From Circinella minor (lineage: Eukaryota > Mucoromycota > Mucoromycetes > Mucorales > Lichtheimiaceae): a stretch of 64,000 nt of DNA. A model generated the notes under the pieces. It worked only from the letters and a program-made list of their open reading frames with translations, made no database searches and had not been told where the DNA came from. Numbering within the stretch: position 1 is the first letter of the stretch; every line of letters starts with the position of its first letter. The stretch spans positions 1-64,000 of the forward strand of contig JAEPRB010000144.1 of assembly GCA_016758965.1 (NCBI GenBank). Reading direction: 5' to 3'. A program made the translations under genes and the position numbers. Positions 33,589-46,265 of the stretch are shown here, in pieces.

Positions 33589-35512
33589 ATGCTTCACTGC
33601 ATGCCAACAACGTATCCAGTAAACCAAATAACAGGTGGCAAGGTATTAAAATATAGTTATACACATACTATTTATATAATTATTCTTTTTCCTGTTTTTA
33701 TATCATTTATCTAGATTAATTATGAGATATTGACAATTATTATTATTATTACATATTGTTATATAGCGTACACCTGGGTTGCTTGGCAACAAACGCTCGT
33801 CACTTGGTAACCTTCGCAAGTCAAAATCATCAACAACAGCTGACAACCGCGCCCGTTCTTCTTCTGTTGGAAGAAAGTCATCCATGGTTGTTGATATGAC
33901 CATGAAACGGCGTTCAACAGGATGTTTAAGAAGGGGTTCATTTATTAACAATGCATCCTCTACATTATCTCAAGGCACATGTGCTGGTAACAAGGTAAGA
34001 TAATAATAAAAAACAAAAAATTTCTCTATATTGTAAAAAAAAAAACAAGTGACTTGATCACATGAACCAACCAAAAAGAATATTTGTATCAAACAAAATT
34101 TTAACATAAAAATAAATAGGAGGTTTGGCGAGCACCAGGAAATTATGAAGTACCTAATATTTTAGGTAATGCTTTTTTAAAGCCTGAACCACATGTACCA
34201 GCAGCGAAAACATACAGTTTACGTCCTTATAATCCTGGTAAACATGTATCAAAACGACCATGGCTTCCTGTCGGACCACACTCCGAGATTCCTGAGCTAC
34301 CGCCGTTAGTTCGTACAGAGAATGAGTTTGAGCGGAGAATTCGTAAAGCGTTGCCTAAGATCCAAGTGTCATCTCTCGATCCTCGTAACAAGTACGGTAC
34401 ATTTAAAGAAATTGGTACAGGGTAAGTAAAAAAAACCCAATAATAATCTTATTGCTCCCTCTCTCTCTCTCTCTCTCTTTTATTATAGGCTTAAAATAAT
34501 AATTAACTAACTAAACTCACATATACTACTTGTTTATTTATTTGTTTAGCGTCAATGGTGCTGTCATTCGAGCCAATCACCGATATAAAAAGAACTTATT
34601 ATTGGCTATCAAGCGTTGTCGACTTGATCCTGATCGTGAATATCGTGCTGCCATTATCCGGGAATTGCGTATCATGTCATCCGGACATCCGAACTTGATT
34701 CGATTACGTGAAGTTACTTTATGGCGTGATGATGTTTGGATTGCCATGGACTTAATGCGTTGTTCCGTATTTGCTGTCTTGTGCCAGCGTGGCATTCCGG
34801 AAGAATATTCAATCTATATCACTTGTGAAACTTTGAAAGCTATAGTTTACCTTCATGGTAAAGGTTTCATTCATCGTGACATTAAGTGTGAGAACTTGTT
34901 GCTGGGTTGGAATGGTGAAGTAAAGCTTGGTATGTATTTCGTTACACTATTTTTTTCATTAACATTCAAACTTTAAAAACTACCACTTCCTAGTAGTATA
35001 TGGAGTAGTAAATGTATTGGTGACTCATATCACACCACATATTATTATTATATACTAATCAAACAATTTTTTTTATACTTTTTTTTATAGCTGACTTTGG
35101 TTTAGCAACACGCACAAACAAACGTAATCGAGATCGTTTGGGTACTAGTAAATGGATGGCACCAGAAGTGATACGTGAACAATATTATACCGAAAAGATT
35201 GATATGTGGTCATTAGGTATCACTGTCATTGAAATGATGGATCGTGTGCCACCTCATTATCTTCTCAAGGATGAGATTGAATTATTTGCTGCCATCTTGA
35301 GTGAACCCAGTCCTACATTCACTTATAGCTACCCTACTATGTATATGCGTGGTTTGGTTGCCTGGCTTTTGGATGAAATCCCAGAGACTCGACCAAGTGC
35401 TAAGGAGGTCTTGTCGGAGATCGATGCACATGTTCAAAATCGTCTGTTGAAATGTGCCTCTCAAGCTGAAACAGCTCGTTTTGTCAATCATGTCTTGCCT
35501 CCCCCATCATAA
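33589..35512 (+). CDS. STE20/PAK-type serine/threonine protein kinase
   Basis: Five exons, about 475 residues, ATG 33589 (MLHCMPTTYPVNQITGGK) to TAA 35510-35512. The N-terminal region is basic and Ser-rich (GNKRSSLGNLRKSKSS, KRRSTGCLRRGS), with several R-x-x-S sites. No CRIB/p21-binding motif is visible. The kinase domain runs from about 34390: glycine loop GTGVNGAVIRAN (split by an intron), catalytic lysine LLLAIKRC, catalytic loop HRDIKCENLLL, magnesium motif ADFGLATR (after an intron at about 34930-35090), activation-loop end GTSKWMAPEV, and DMWSLGITVIEMMD. All catalytic residues are present. The protein ends shortly after the domain. The GTSKWMAPE motif fits the STE20 group. Lack of a CRIB separates it from classical Ste20/Cla4; it may be a divergent PAK of the kind expanded in Mucoromycota. 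Confidence 0.88.
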
Positions 35513-36224
35513 AAAACTAACTTATTAACAACTTCTTTAACAACATGAACAAAACGACAAAGCATATCCATCATACCTCTTCTTTTTTTTCAACATACGC
35601 ACAACTTCTCTTATATATTCTTTGAAGCCCACCACACACACACACACACACTATACAATTACAACATGTCAATTATTAAAACAACCAAAAAAATTATAAC
35701 TCACAAACAGATCATTTACACACCATAACAACAATTCACACACATACACACACAAAAGCGAAAAACTTCTCTTTTGATATTATCAACCGATCTAAAAAAA
35801 ATCATGCATACTTCTTTATATATTATTATTCAAACAAGTTATTTTTGTTTTCTCACACACAATTGATAACAACAAATCAGCACACACACAAACTAACAAC
35901 CCTTTCCAAAATTATCATTTAAACTTTTTATATACCCTGTTTTTTTTTTTAAACAAAAAGAAAAAATACATTTCATCTTATTTACGCCTTTTCACCCTTC
36001 TAACTCTCTCCTATTTTTTTTTTTTTTGTTTTATATACAACAATTCTAAACTCCAAAAAAAAAATAACCATTTTGTTTTCGATTGTATATTTATAATTGA
36101 AAAGAATATAATGCATTCTTCTTTCATCTTAAACTTCACAAATACATGAAGTTTAGTTTTTTTTTTTTTCTTATCATTTAATTTTTTTATTTTATTTTGT
36201 TCTTTCCCCCCATGATTTTTCATC

Positions 36225-36261
<37 letters not shown>

Positions 36262-36644
36262 CTCCTCTTTATTTTATTTTTTTCACTTATGAAAAACATG
36301 TATGTTTCACACACATTTTATATATATTTTTTATTTATAGTTTCTATTTCTTTTTTCTTTTCTCTCTCTCCCCCCCTCTTTCCCTTCATCTTTTTATTTT
36401 ATATATACTTTTTCTTTTTTTTTTTAAAGTATCATTTATTTGTATCGATTTTAAATAAAGACAAAGCAGTGTTCTATTTTGTACAGAAAAAAAAGTAGTT
36501 TTTTTTTTGTTTATTATTTATATTTATTTATATTCTTAGAGTTATTTTGTAAACAAGTAAAATAAAAAAAAAGATGGTTTATGCATTATGTTAGTTTTCC
36601 GGATAATTGTCGAGCTAAAAAAAAATAGATTAAGGAGTTAGTAG
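35513..36644. other. Convergent 3' region between kinase and SMC1 genes
   Basis: CA-rich and T-rich low-complexity sequence: CACACA runs at 35632-35651 and 36244-36261, and CT runs at 36226-36243. It is probably the 3' UTRs of both genes. No gene seen. Confidence 0.55.
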
Positions 36645-39600
36645 TTAGTATAAGTTATTATTATCATCATCATTATTTCCCATGTTGATAAGGCGTAAAA
36701 GATATACCTTAAGTGATAAAGTTTTACTTGAATTGATTCCTTGATCACGATAAATGCCTACTAAACTTTCAGCCTTTTCATAAAGTGTATTTTTAAGAGA
36801 AATTACAATAAATTGGAATGAATCATTTGCATGTTCTCGGATATAACTGGCAATCTTAATAACATTAGTATTATCCAATGCTGCATCTACTTCATCAAGT
36901 ACAAAGAAAGGTGAAGGTTTGAAACTAAAAGAGATTTATAAAAAATATAAAAATAATAATAATTAGTATATAATTTAACATATAAAGAGAAATCATTTAG
37001 ATATTATATATTACCTGTGAATAGCAAAAAGTAATGCAAGTGCTGCAATACTTTTTTCGCCACCAGATAATTGATCCATATCACGGAATCGTTTCATTGG
37101 AGGCATGGCATGATAACGAATACCATCCAAGTAAGGTTCATCTGAATCTTCTAAGCTAAGATAAGCAGTGCCACCTGTTGGGAAATTATTATTCTTGGTA
37201 AGATCTTTATATATTTCATCAATTCGTTCAGAAATATGACTATAGGCATCATAAAATCGTTTAAATCTAAAAAAAATATATGTATCATCAATTAGTTGTT
37301 TTGGTCTATTGATAATAAATAATATATAATAAATCCTATCATGAGGATAAACTAAGTAATATGAAAGTCAATGATTTGTTTTCATACCTCTTTTGTTTGA
37401 CATTATTAAATTCTTCTTTTGCTCGTTTAGCTGCTTTACGTGCTGTATCAAAAGCTTCTTCAATTTCCTTTAATCGTTGTTCAACACCTTCTAATCTATC
37501 AATGGCCTTTAAGTTAGGTGCCATTTGTTCAATCTTTTCACCTAATTGTTTAATATTATCTTTAAACGTATTTTCACGTTCAACATCATTTTCACTACGA
37601 AGTTCTTCTCCAAGACTTGAATAATCTACTTCTACCATCCAATCAGTTGACTTGATTGATGCTTGTGATGGATCATCCAAATCCATTGAATTAGAGTTAT
37701 CTTGTGTCTATCATAGAAATATGGTTATTATCAACATTAGCAAAAGAAAAACAAATCAGTTGTATATGTGATATATAGAAGAAAAAATTAATAAGATACA
37801 TACTTGGCTAGTATTACTACCCATAATCGTGCTTTCATCCATAATCACATCATCCAATGTTCCTCGTGCCATGGGCAAGTCAATATCTTCTAATTTACAC
37901 TTGCGGAAAATCGATACTCGCTCTGCATGAACCTTTTCTATCTCGGTCTCAAACTTAAGCATTTCTTTTAAATAAGATTCGACATCACGACCCTTTGTTT
38001 CTAATTGACGACGTAAATCTTGAATTACTTGCTGTTTTTCATCTTCCAACAGCGTATGCTCATATAATTCTCCATTTAGTGATGCCATATCTTCCTTGGC
38101 CACCTTGAGTCTTTCTGTCAATTCATTTGCATTATTTTGCAACTGTGTAATCATTTGGTTATCATCATTATATTTGGTTTCTAATATAGTTAATCGTTGA
38201 GATAATTCCGTTAATTGCTCCTTTTCGAACACAAGTTGAGTTTCAAGACGAGATCGTTGAGCCGCAAATTGAGCTCTTCTTTCCAAAACTTCTTCAGGTA
38301 ATCCAAAACGGAGTTTTTCATATTCTCGAATATTGGAAATACCAACTTGTTGACAAAAACTGTGAAAGATTTCATCTTCTACTTGAGCAACCAAAGCTTT
38401 CGTTTGTTCAATAGAAGCTGATAAGTGGTTTGATTTTTCTTGTGCCTAATTGAAAAAAAAAATCAGGGGGTGGGGGAGATATTATAAACCCCATGATCAA
38501 TTAGTTGTGTATTACTTTTGTGTATGTGTGATATGTGAACATGTGTATGCATAATAAGTGTACAAAAAAAGTAGTTAGTAAAGTTACCTGAGAATAAGGG
38601 GCATCGGCATTAGAAATTTGTTCTTCAACATAACGAAGTTCACCCCGAACATCCTGCAGCCTTCTTTCCAATGTAGTCTAACCATTTTATTTTATTTTTA
38701 ATGAGTGAGAAATTATTATTTAACCGATTTTTTTTAATAGAATAAAAGAAAAACAGATCCGGGTAACCTGAAAATAAACTTACTATCTCTTCTCGTAAGA
38801 CATTTAATTGGGTTTCCAGACTTGCACAGCCACTCTTTGCTGCTTGTTCGGCGCTACCCATCCGCTTACGTTTATTCAATTGATTCAACTCAGCTAATAA
38901 TTTGTCACGCGATCGTAATAATCCTAAGATGTATAATAAAAAAACAGAGTTTAATAACATTTCTTCATCTTGAGTAACAAACCAATCTCAAATAGTTTTG
39001 AGTTTACCATCAATATCTCGTTCTTGCCATCGAGGACGTTGTTTATTATTATTATGACCACCAGTAATTAAACCACTTTTATGGATTACAGTTCCATCCA
39101 AAGTAACAGCTAATAATAATCATCCAAATTTGTTTCGTTAACAAAAAACTTTTCTCATGCTTAAAAAAAACAGTGTGATGGCTATTATTATTACCTTTGA
39201 CTTCTTCATTCTTGATGTAACAGATATCTTTTGCAATATTCACATTGTCACACACTAAACTATTGGCACAAGCATATTGGATTACACTTTCAAATTTCTT
39301 ATCACATTCAATAATATCAAAAGCCAAACGACTTCCACGCGTATAATTTCGGAAACGATCATTCAATGGAGGTACATTAATAGAGTTTAATGGTATAAAG
39401 GTAGCTGTTCCTGCACGTTGATCTCGCATATACTAATAATAGCAATTATGGTAAAGTTATTCCTTTTTAGTTTATCTCTTTTTTTTTACTTATTTTCTTG
39501 TAACAAATTACCTGAATACATTCTATAGCTGTTTTTTGGTCATCAACAATGATAGAATCCATATTACGACCCAAAACAGTAGCTACTGCAACATCATACT

Positions 39601-40760
39601 TTCTTTGAGTAGGTTTACATAAATCGGAAAGTTTACCATGCATGCCTAATAATAATAATAATAATAATAATGAGAATTATTCCTTTTTTTTAAAAAACAG
39701 CCCATTTTGCCTAGTATCTACTGATATTTGATCTGCATGAATAAAAGTACCTGGGAAAATTTGTTTCATCAGATTCAAGCATTCACTAAATTTGGTCTCC
39801 TTTTCTGATTCTTTTTGACCAATTTTTGCTTCCATCAACTTGTTTAAGATCTCTTGTAATTGTTCATTCAATTCAACTTCACGTTGACTATATAAAAGCA
39901 AATAAAAACATTATTGTTAGTAAAAAAAAAGACATGTTGAAAATGAGAAGCTTTTATCCTATGCTCCTCTCTATTTATTTATTTATCTATCTAGCTGTAC
40001 ACATGTATCCACATACACACATACGCACACGCATAATCATTTAAAGAAATGAAACTTACTGAGTAGTTTTACGTTCATTTTCCAAGGATTCCAATTCCTT
40101 CTTTTGGATTTCCAATTCTTCAGCCACTGTTTGTGCTTCCATTGTAAGAGCATTACCATCTTCTGTTAATTGTCGCTGATCTTCAAGAAGTTGTTGTTTT
40201 CTTGTTTTGAATTCTTCAGTTTTTGAACCAATATGTTTAAGATTTTCTTGTTCCATACGATATTGACGTCGTAAATTGTCTAATTGTTGTTCTTCATTAA
40301 TTGCTCGTATGCTCACTTGTTGCTTTCTATATAAATATTACGGTTGCTTAATATGCACGAAAGAGTCTTGTTCTTTCTTTTTATCCTTTGTCTTTCTTTT
40401 ATACATATCAAGTATATAAGTATTCATGAACTTACAATTGCTCATATCCTTCAATTTGTTCTGCAGTCAATATAGGACCTTCGATTAATCCACTCTTGGG
40501 TAATGATTCTTCATATTCTTGAGATGCTTTTTGTAATTTAGTCATGTTTTGTTCAAGATTTTGTACTACATCAGTCTTAAAAATATGATCATCACGGTTA
40601 GTATATATATGTATATATATACTATTTATTATTGTTATTAGCTTACTATTTTACCTGTTGATCATGTTCACGTTTTAAACGTTCACCTGTATTTTTAGTT
40701 TGATCCAATTTCTTTTGGATATGTTTAACTTGTTCTTCCATTCCTAAGAGTGCTGGACTC

Positions 40761-40791
<31 letters not shown>

Positions 40792-41902
40792 CATTTATAT
40801 ACAATAAATACGATTGAATTTCTTTTTCTAAATATAAATATTAATTATTACCTGTTCTTCCAATTGCTTTTTCAATTTCTTGATTTGTAATTCTGTTTTA
40901 GTTTTTTCTCTATGAGCCATAGCAGCTGCTTTTCTTGCTTCTTTAAATTGTCTTTCTAATTGATTCTTTATATAAAGAATTATGTTACTACTTAATAATG
41001 ACTTCCTTTCTTCCCCCCCAAGCTATAATAATGATCCTATCTTACTTGATCTTCTGTTGCATCATCCGCAGCTAAACGTCGTTCACCAGCTTCTTTTTCC
41101 AAAGAGTTTGATTTTTGTTCCACATGATACAATTTCCATAACAAATATTCAACCACAACATTACGACGTTGACGTACAAGTTGTTCAAAGTTTTCTGCTT
41201 CATCTTTTTGTTTTTGATATTGCTTAATTTCTGCGGTAATACCTCGTTTTTTATTGAATGTATGAGCACTATCATCAATAGCACGATCTTGTTCCTTTTT
41301 TAATCGATCGTATTCTTCTTTATATTCTAACGATCTATAATTAGGTACTTTGATTTAATATATTTACTCTCTTATATTCTTCTTTAATCAAATCAATCCT
41401 TCACACATATTACATATATATGTTATATTTATTATACTTTACCCACTAATTTGTTCAACCAAACGTGTCAAATCCTTTGCATTTTGACTTGCAACAGATT
41501 CAACGTCTCCTTGAAACACTAAAAAGTTTTTAGCTTTCACCAAGATATTTTCTTTTTCAAGCGCAGCATTATATTCAGAATAAGGTACAGTATGATCATT
41601 TAAACGATATTCGGCTTGACCTGAAAGATGAGCAATACGCATAAATCGAATCTCACGACCTTCTGAAGTTTCGTAAACAAGTTTAACATAGCCTTGTTCA
41701 GGTTGCTCTTCTTGAGTATGGCCATTATTCATACGACTATTCGATTGTTGTTGTTGTTGTTGAGCAAGTGCACTAGGACGATAAATCATGTCACGTAAAT
41801 TTTGAGATCGTAAGTGAGAAGAATGAACACCGAGTACAAATGAAATGGCATCCATAAGATTTGATTTGCCTATTATACATATAAGTTTGATGTTCGTTTT
41901 GT

Positions 41903-41953
<51 letters not shown>

Positions 41954-42097
41954 ACATTCTTTTTCAAGTTATTCTCTTTTTTTTTTACCTGATCCATTGG
42001 GACCAATGATGCTAGTAAATTTATGGAATGGACCAATAGTTTGTTGACCCTTATAAGATTTGAAGTTTTCCACCTCAAGTCGAACAAGTCTACCCAT
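36645..42097 (-). CDS. SMC1: Structural maintenance of chromosomes protein 1 (cohesin SMC1)
   Basis: ATPase of the cohesin ring, needed for sister-chromatid cohesion and loop formation. Start ATG is 42097-42095 ([20 protein letters not shown]); stop is at 36645-36647. There are over a dozen exons and about 1240 residues. The Walker A motif GPNGSG/KSN is split by a 110-nt intron at 41877-41988. The SMC1-type N-terminus follows ([34 protein letters not shown]) with a Gln-rich insert (about 41720-41770). Long coiled coils flank the hinge (about 39000-39650: [53 protein letters not shown]). The C-terminal ATPase half has the signature [19 protein letters not shown] (about 37015-37075) and Walker [16 protein letters not shown] (about 36870-36920). 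All ATPase motifs are intact. The upstream region holds ACGCG elements. Confidence 0.95.
41905..41953. repeat. TA/GT microsatellite in an SMC1 intron
   Basis: A TATATA run followed by GTGTGT (41905-41953) inside the intron that splits the SMC1 Walker A region. Similar microsatellites occur at 3860-3898 (CT/TA), 10220-10265 (TAAATA), 56755-56780 (GT) and 60695-60728 (TA), all in introns or UTRs. Confidence 0.7.
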
Positions 42098-42406
42098 GGT
42101 GTTTTATTATTTTATATATGTATAAATATTTATGTATAAGTTATGAGAAAGTAAAAATAAGAAACAAAAAAAAAAGTCGCGTCGAAGGAGAAGTTTAAAA
42201 AAAAAGAGACAAAACGGAAAGTGAAATCTTAAAATAACGCGCCTCTGCGCGTCTAGTGTGTGAGTACGTGGGGATTTTATATATTAATTACATTATCTAA
42301 CGGGTATAAATATACAAAACAAAAATTATATATAATATATTATATAAAGAGAGATGAATATGAATAAAAAAAAAGAAAGATGTTATTATTATTAATAATA
42401 TCATTA
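42098..42406. other. Short upstream region of SMC1
   Basis: 309 bp between the SMC1 start and the 3' end of the kelch gene, both on the minus strand. It contains the MBF-like sites listed separately and AT-rich sequence. Confidence 0.55.
42176..42252 (-). promoter_or_regulatory. MBF-like ACGCG cluster upstream of SMC1
   Basis: On the minus (coding) strand ACGCGAC occurs at 42182-42176. Further ACGCG-type sites lie at 42237-42241 (plus strand orientation) and 42252-42247 (ACGCGC on minus). They sit 80-155 bp before the SMC1 ATG. ACGCG is the core of the MBF box controlling S-phase genes in ascomycete yeasts. Its use in this lineage is inferred. Confidence 0.5.
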
Positions 42407-44812
42407 TTAAACTACATCAATTGAGAAGTTACTTATTTGAGGTAAATAAGCACTACTACTTAAATCTAATACATTTACTTGATTATAAAGGTGGTTTCCA
42501 TCATATCCTCCATATATGAACAGCCTGCTGTCATATAATAACATGGTATGATATCCACGAGGTGTAGGTGCCTGCCCATACACTCGACGAGTTTCCCATG
42601 TCATTGTTGCTATTTTTTTTAGATTGTATGTTAATATAAATATATAAAAGCACGAGTGAGAGAGAGACTTACCAAGATTTAATAATAAAAGATCGTCACA
42701 ATATCGTGTGCCATTATGTCCACCCGTAATAAACAAATAAGATCCTACTGCAACAGCAGCATGAGATAATCGTTTTAATCGCTTGGGTATATCAATTGTT
42801 TTTTCGACATCTACTTCTGCCCATATACATGTTTCTACATATTTGTATATATAATTTAATGAAATACAGAATATTAGTAATATAATACATTGTAATCAAT
42901 TACTATTCTTGACATATATCTATTTCTATTATTACCCATATTTAAAATATGTATATCATCAAAAGTATCATGACCATCACTTCCACCAAAAACAATTAAA
43001 TGATCTTTAACCAATGTTGCTGTATGATATCCACGTGGTGGTGGTTTTTTCCCTTTAGTATCAATATGTGTCCACGTCATTGCATCAAGATCAAGTGCAT
43101 GTAAATCATTGAGCGCACAATCAAGTCCTCCTCCTCCAAATATATATAATTTATCTTCCCAAACAATAGACGTATGTGCCCTACGTGGTGACGGTAGTGG
43201 TCCTAATACATCCGGTTTATTCCACATCATAGAAGCTATTTTGTATATATATTAATTAAGTATTCACCAAACACACACACATATGAACAAACTCTCTCAC
43301 TCAGTCTTTTTTCCTCTTTTCCCTTTCTTTCTTTCTATATATATTACAATTGCTGTAAAGATTAATACTTACCAGTGTCAAAAACATAAAGATCATTGGT
43401 ATAGTTCCCTCCATCACCTCCTCCAAACATATAGATTTTTCCTCGATGAGCTACCAGACTATGTGCACGAGAAGGTGGAGGCTTATCACCATAAAGTTTA
43501 GGTCGAATCCACTTAAACGTATCTAACACATTACATACACATCTTTTAGCACTGTATATATAAATCTTTTATTATCCTCTCATATAGATCCGTGCATTCA
43601 TTCATCTTCTGCAGGTTTTTTCTTTTTTACCTAATTCTAATACCCAAAGTGTTTCCAGACACCCGTGACTATCAGTTCCACCAATAACATACATTAAGTC
43701 TTCAACAACAACACTTGAATGCGCTCGTACAGGTCTTGGCACTGCACCATGGACAGCAGGTCGAGACCAATACATGGCTGGTGGTGGTGCCCATGGTACT
43801 CTTACAGCATTCGATACAATTAACTGTTTTACTGTTGGTTTTATCCCATTTTGCTGCTTTTGCTGCAGCTGTTGCTGTTTCTTCTGCTGTGTATGGTGAT
43901 AATGTTGTTGGGTTGTTTTGGTGTTATTATTAGCATTATTACTTTTATTATTATTTTTTGGAAATAAGGTTACGGATTGTTGACCTAAAGAACTACTACT
44001 ATTATTACTATACATGGATGAAGTAGGTGATTGGCTATTACGATTATTGATTGTTGTTGACAGAGTCGGTGTTGCTGGGGGTGATCGTTTTGTTGCATGA
44101 CGATAATGATCTCGTTGTTGTTGTACTGTTGTTATCGTAACGATAGGTTAGAAATAATCGATATCTTTTTCTTGTTCTTTATGTTTTAATTATTAAAGCA
44201 TATATATAATAATATTATTATTTATAAATAGGAAAGAAAAGAAATTGGATGACTCACTCATTACATCCGTCATACCACCCCCTACTATTGCTGTCGGAAC
44301 CGGCTGTTGTTGTAACTGTTCATGCTGCTGTGGAGAATCAAAAGAAACTGTACTACTCCTTGTTTCCAAAGTATACAATCCGAGATCATCATCTTCTTCC
44401 CTTACAGCACTCATCCAATTTGCCATTGGAGAATCAACTACTCTATTGAATCATCATCATTGTGTGTTACTTATAATAAGTATTATTTTTTTTTAATTAT
44501 TCTAAATATTATTATTAAAAGATATAAATATATATATATGTTTTACCTTGACGTTGACTTTGAAGTTGAAGACATAAATCGTCGTGGTAAACTTTGACTA
44601 CTATAGTTATGATAATTATTTGTATGATGTTTATTGTTATTGTTGGTTGAAGTACCAGAAGATGATGATGCAGATGAAAGCGATCGTTTGACTCGTGATA
44701 TTAAACCGATTTTTTGTCCTCCAGGCACCTCCAGTGTGCTTGAAGATATTGATTTTGCTTTCATAAGCAAAGTGTCATTTACAGCCGTCGTCGTTGGGTG
44801 ATCAGTTGACAT
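42407..44812 (-). CDS. Kelch-repeat protein
   Basis: Start ATG is 44812-44810 (MSTDHPTTTAVNDTLL); the frame is open three codons above it but without an ATG. Stop is at 42407-42409 (SIDVV end). The N-terminal 250 residues are low complexity (Ser, Asn, Gln and His runs, including a Gln-rich stretch at 43850-43890). At least five to six kelch blades follow, each with the GG doublet and spaced aromatic residues: VEDLMYVIGGTDSHGCLETL, RGKIYMFGGG, VWEDKLYIFGGGGLDCALND, VKDHLIVFGGSDGHDTFDD, SYLFITGGHNGTRYCDDLLL and SRLFIYGGYDGNHLYNQVNV. The blades form a beta-propeller for protein binding. Domain order (disordered N-terminus, then propeller) resembles fungal Tea1/Kel1-type polarity proteins, but no coiled coil follows the propeller, so this is only an analogy. 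Confidence 0.88.
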
Positions 44813-46231
44813 GGTAACCACAATAATAATCTTTTATTATTATTATTATTTAAAAAATATTACAGAAAAAAGGGAAAAAAAACCAAATAAAAAATAAAAG
44901 GAGAGAGAAAGAGATGGGAAAAAAAAGAAAAAGTTATTCATCTGTGTTATGCAAAAAAAAAAGTTGGTTTGTGTGCGTGTAACATGCCCCACGGTTTTTC
45001 ATGATAATATTGATGATAGTGAAAAAAAAAAAAAAAAACTCAGGCTTCGATGTTGTTGAACAGAATAAAAAAAAAGCATTTTATTTATGCAGATTAGGAA
45101 CACTCTAATTTTTTTTTTTACATTTTTCTCATAGATTAACTAATATCTGGCCCCGAGTCTTTCTTTTTATGTAATATGAATTACCACTACAAACGACGAC
45201 TTTTCTCTTTTTTTTATACAAACGGAAAATTGATGTTTGGGTTTATAAGTAATCGCTAACTTATATTATTTTTCGTCTTGCCATTAACTAGGGCTACTCA
45301 GTATCAGATGATATTATTTAAAAAGTTTTTTGTTGTTTCATCTTTCCATCTGATTTTACACAAACAAATTTAGTGTGTATCATCTTTGTACTACAAACCA
45401 GTCATTAGAAGTCATCTTTTTTTTTCACTAAAATAAAAGCATTCTATGCAAAATCATATTGTGGGGTTGTGTGTGATCTATATTATCGCTATCATCAATA
45501 ATATGTCAGATCAATCTGATGATCTCTCGAATTAACAAACCTTATTTCAATGAATTACTTCAGCTTTATTGATTAATTTTCATTGAAGTTGCTAAGAAAA
45601 ACAAACAAACAAACAAAAACGTTAAACCACATAGCAGTAACATCTTAATACCGTTTTGAAACACAGAAAAGACAACTTCCTTAATCCATCATCTTACAAG
45701 CTTTTGTTGGTGACACCCTCACATGCACCCATAACTAAATTAGCGCATTGTTCAACTTTTTTTTTCCTTTTTATTACATATTCGTCTGTTGACGGATGTA
45801 TGTATATAATTAAAATGCTTTAATATTTTTTCTTCTTCCAACAATTATTAATAATACAATACGTAACGCGACGGATTAGATTAATAATAAATATAAATTT
45901 AGTTAGACTGATCTATATACATGATATTTTTTTTTACTTCAAACAAATTGTTCAAATAGGACAATAGTTACAATACGTACTGGAGAAATCATAAATAAAC
46001 CAATCATCGTCAGTCTTTTTTTTTTTTTTAATCAATTGGATACTTTTCCATTTATGATTTTTTAACTAGATTCAGAAAAAAAGCTTGTTTCCTACTACGC
46101 TGTACTAAAACAAGATCATTCTGGATTTTATTATATCCTCTATATGGAAGTTCACACCACCTCATCTGACGATTACTGTATAATTCATATGCAAACGTAT
46201 TTTTTAAACACCCATTGTCCTCATGTGTGGG

Positions 46232-46265
<34 letters not shown>

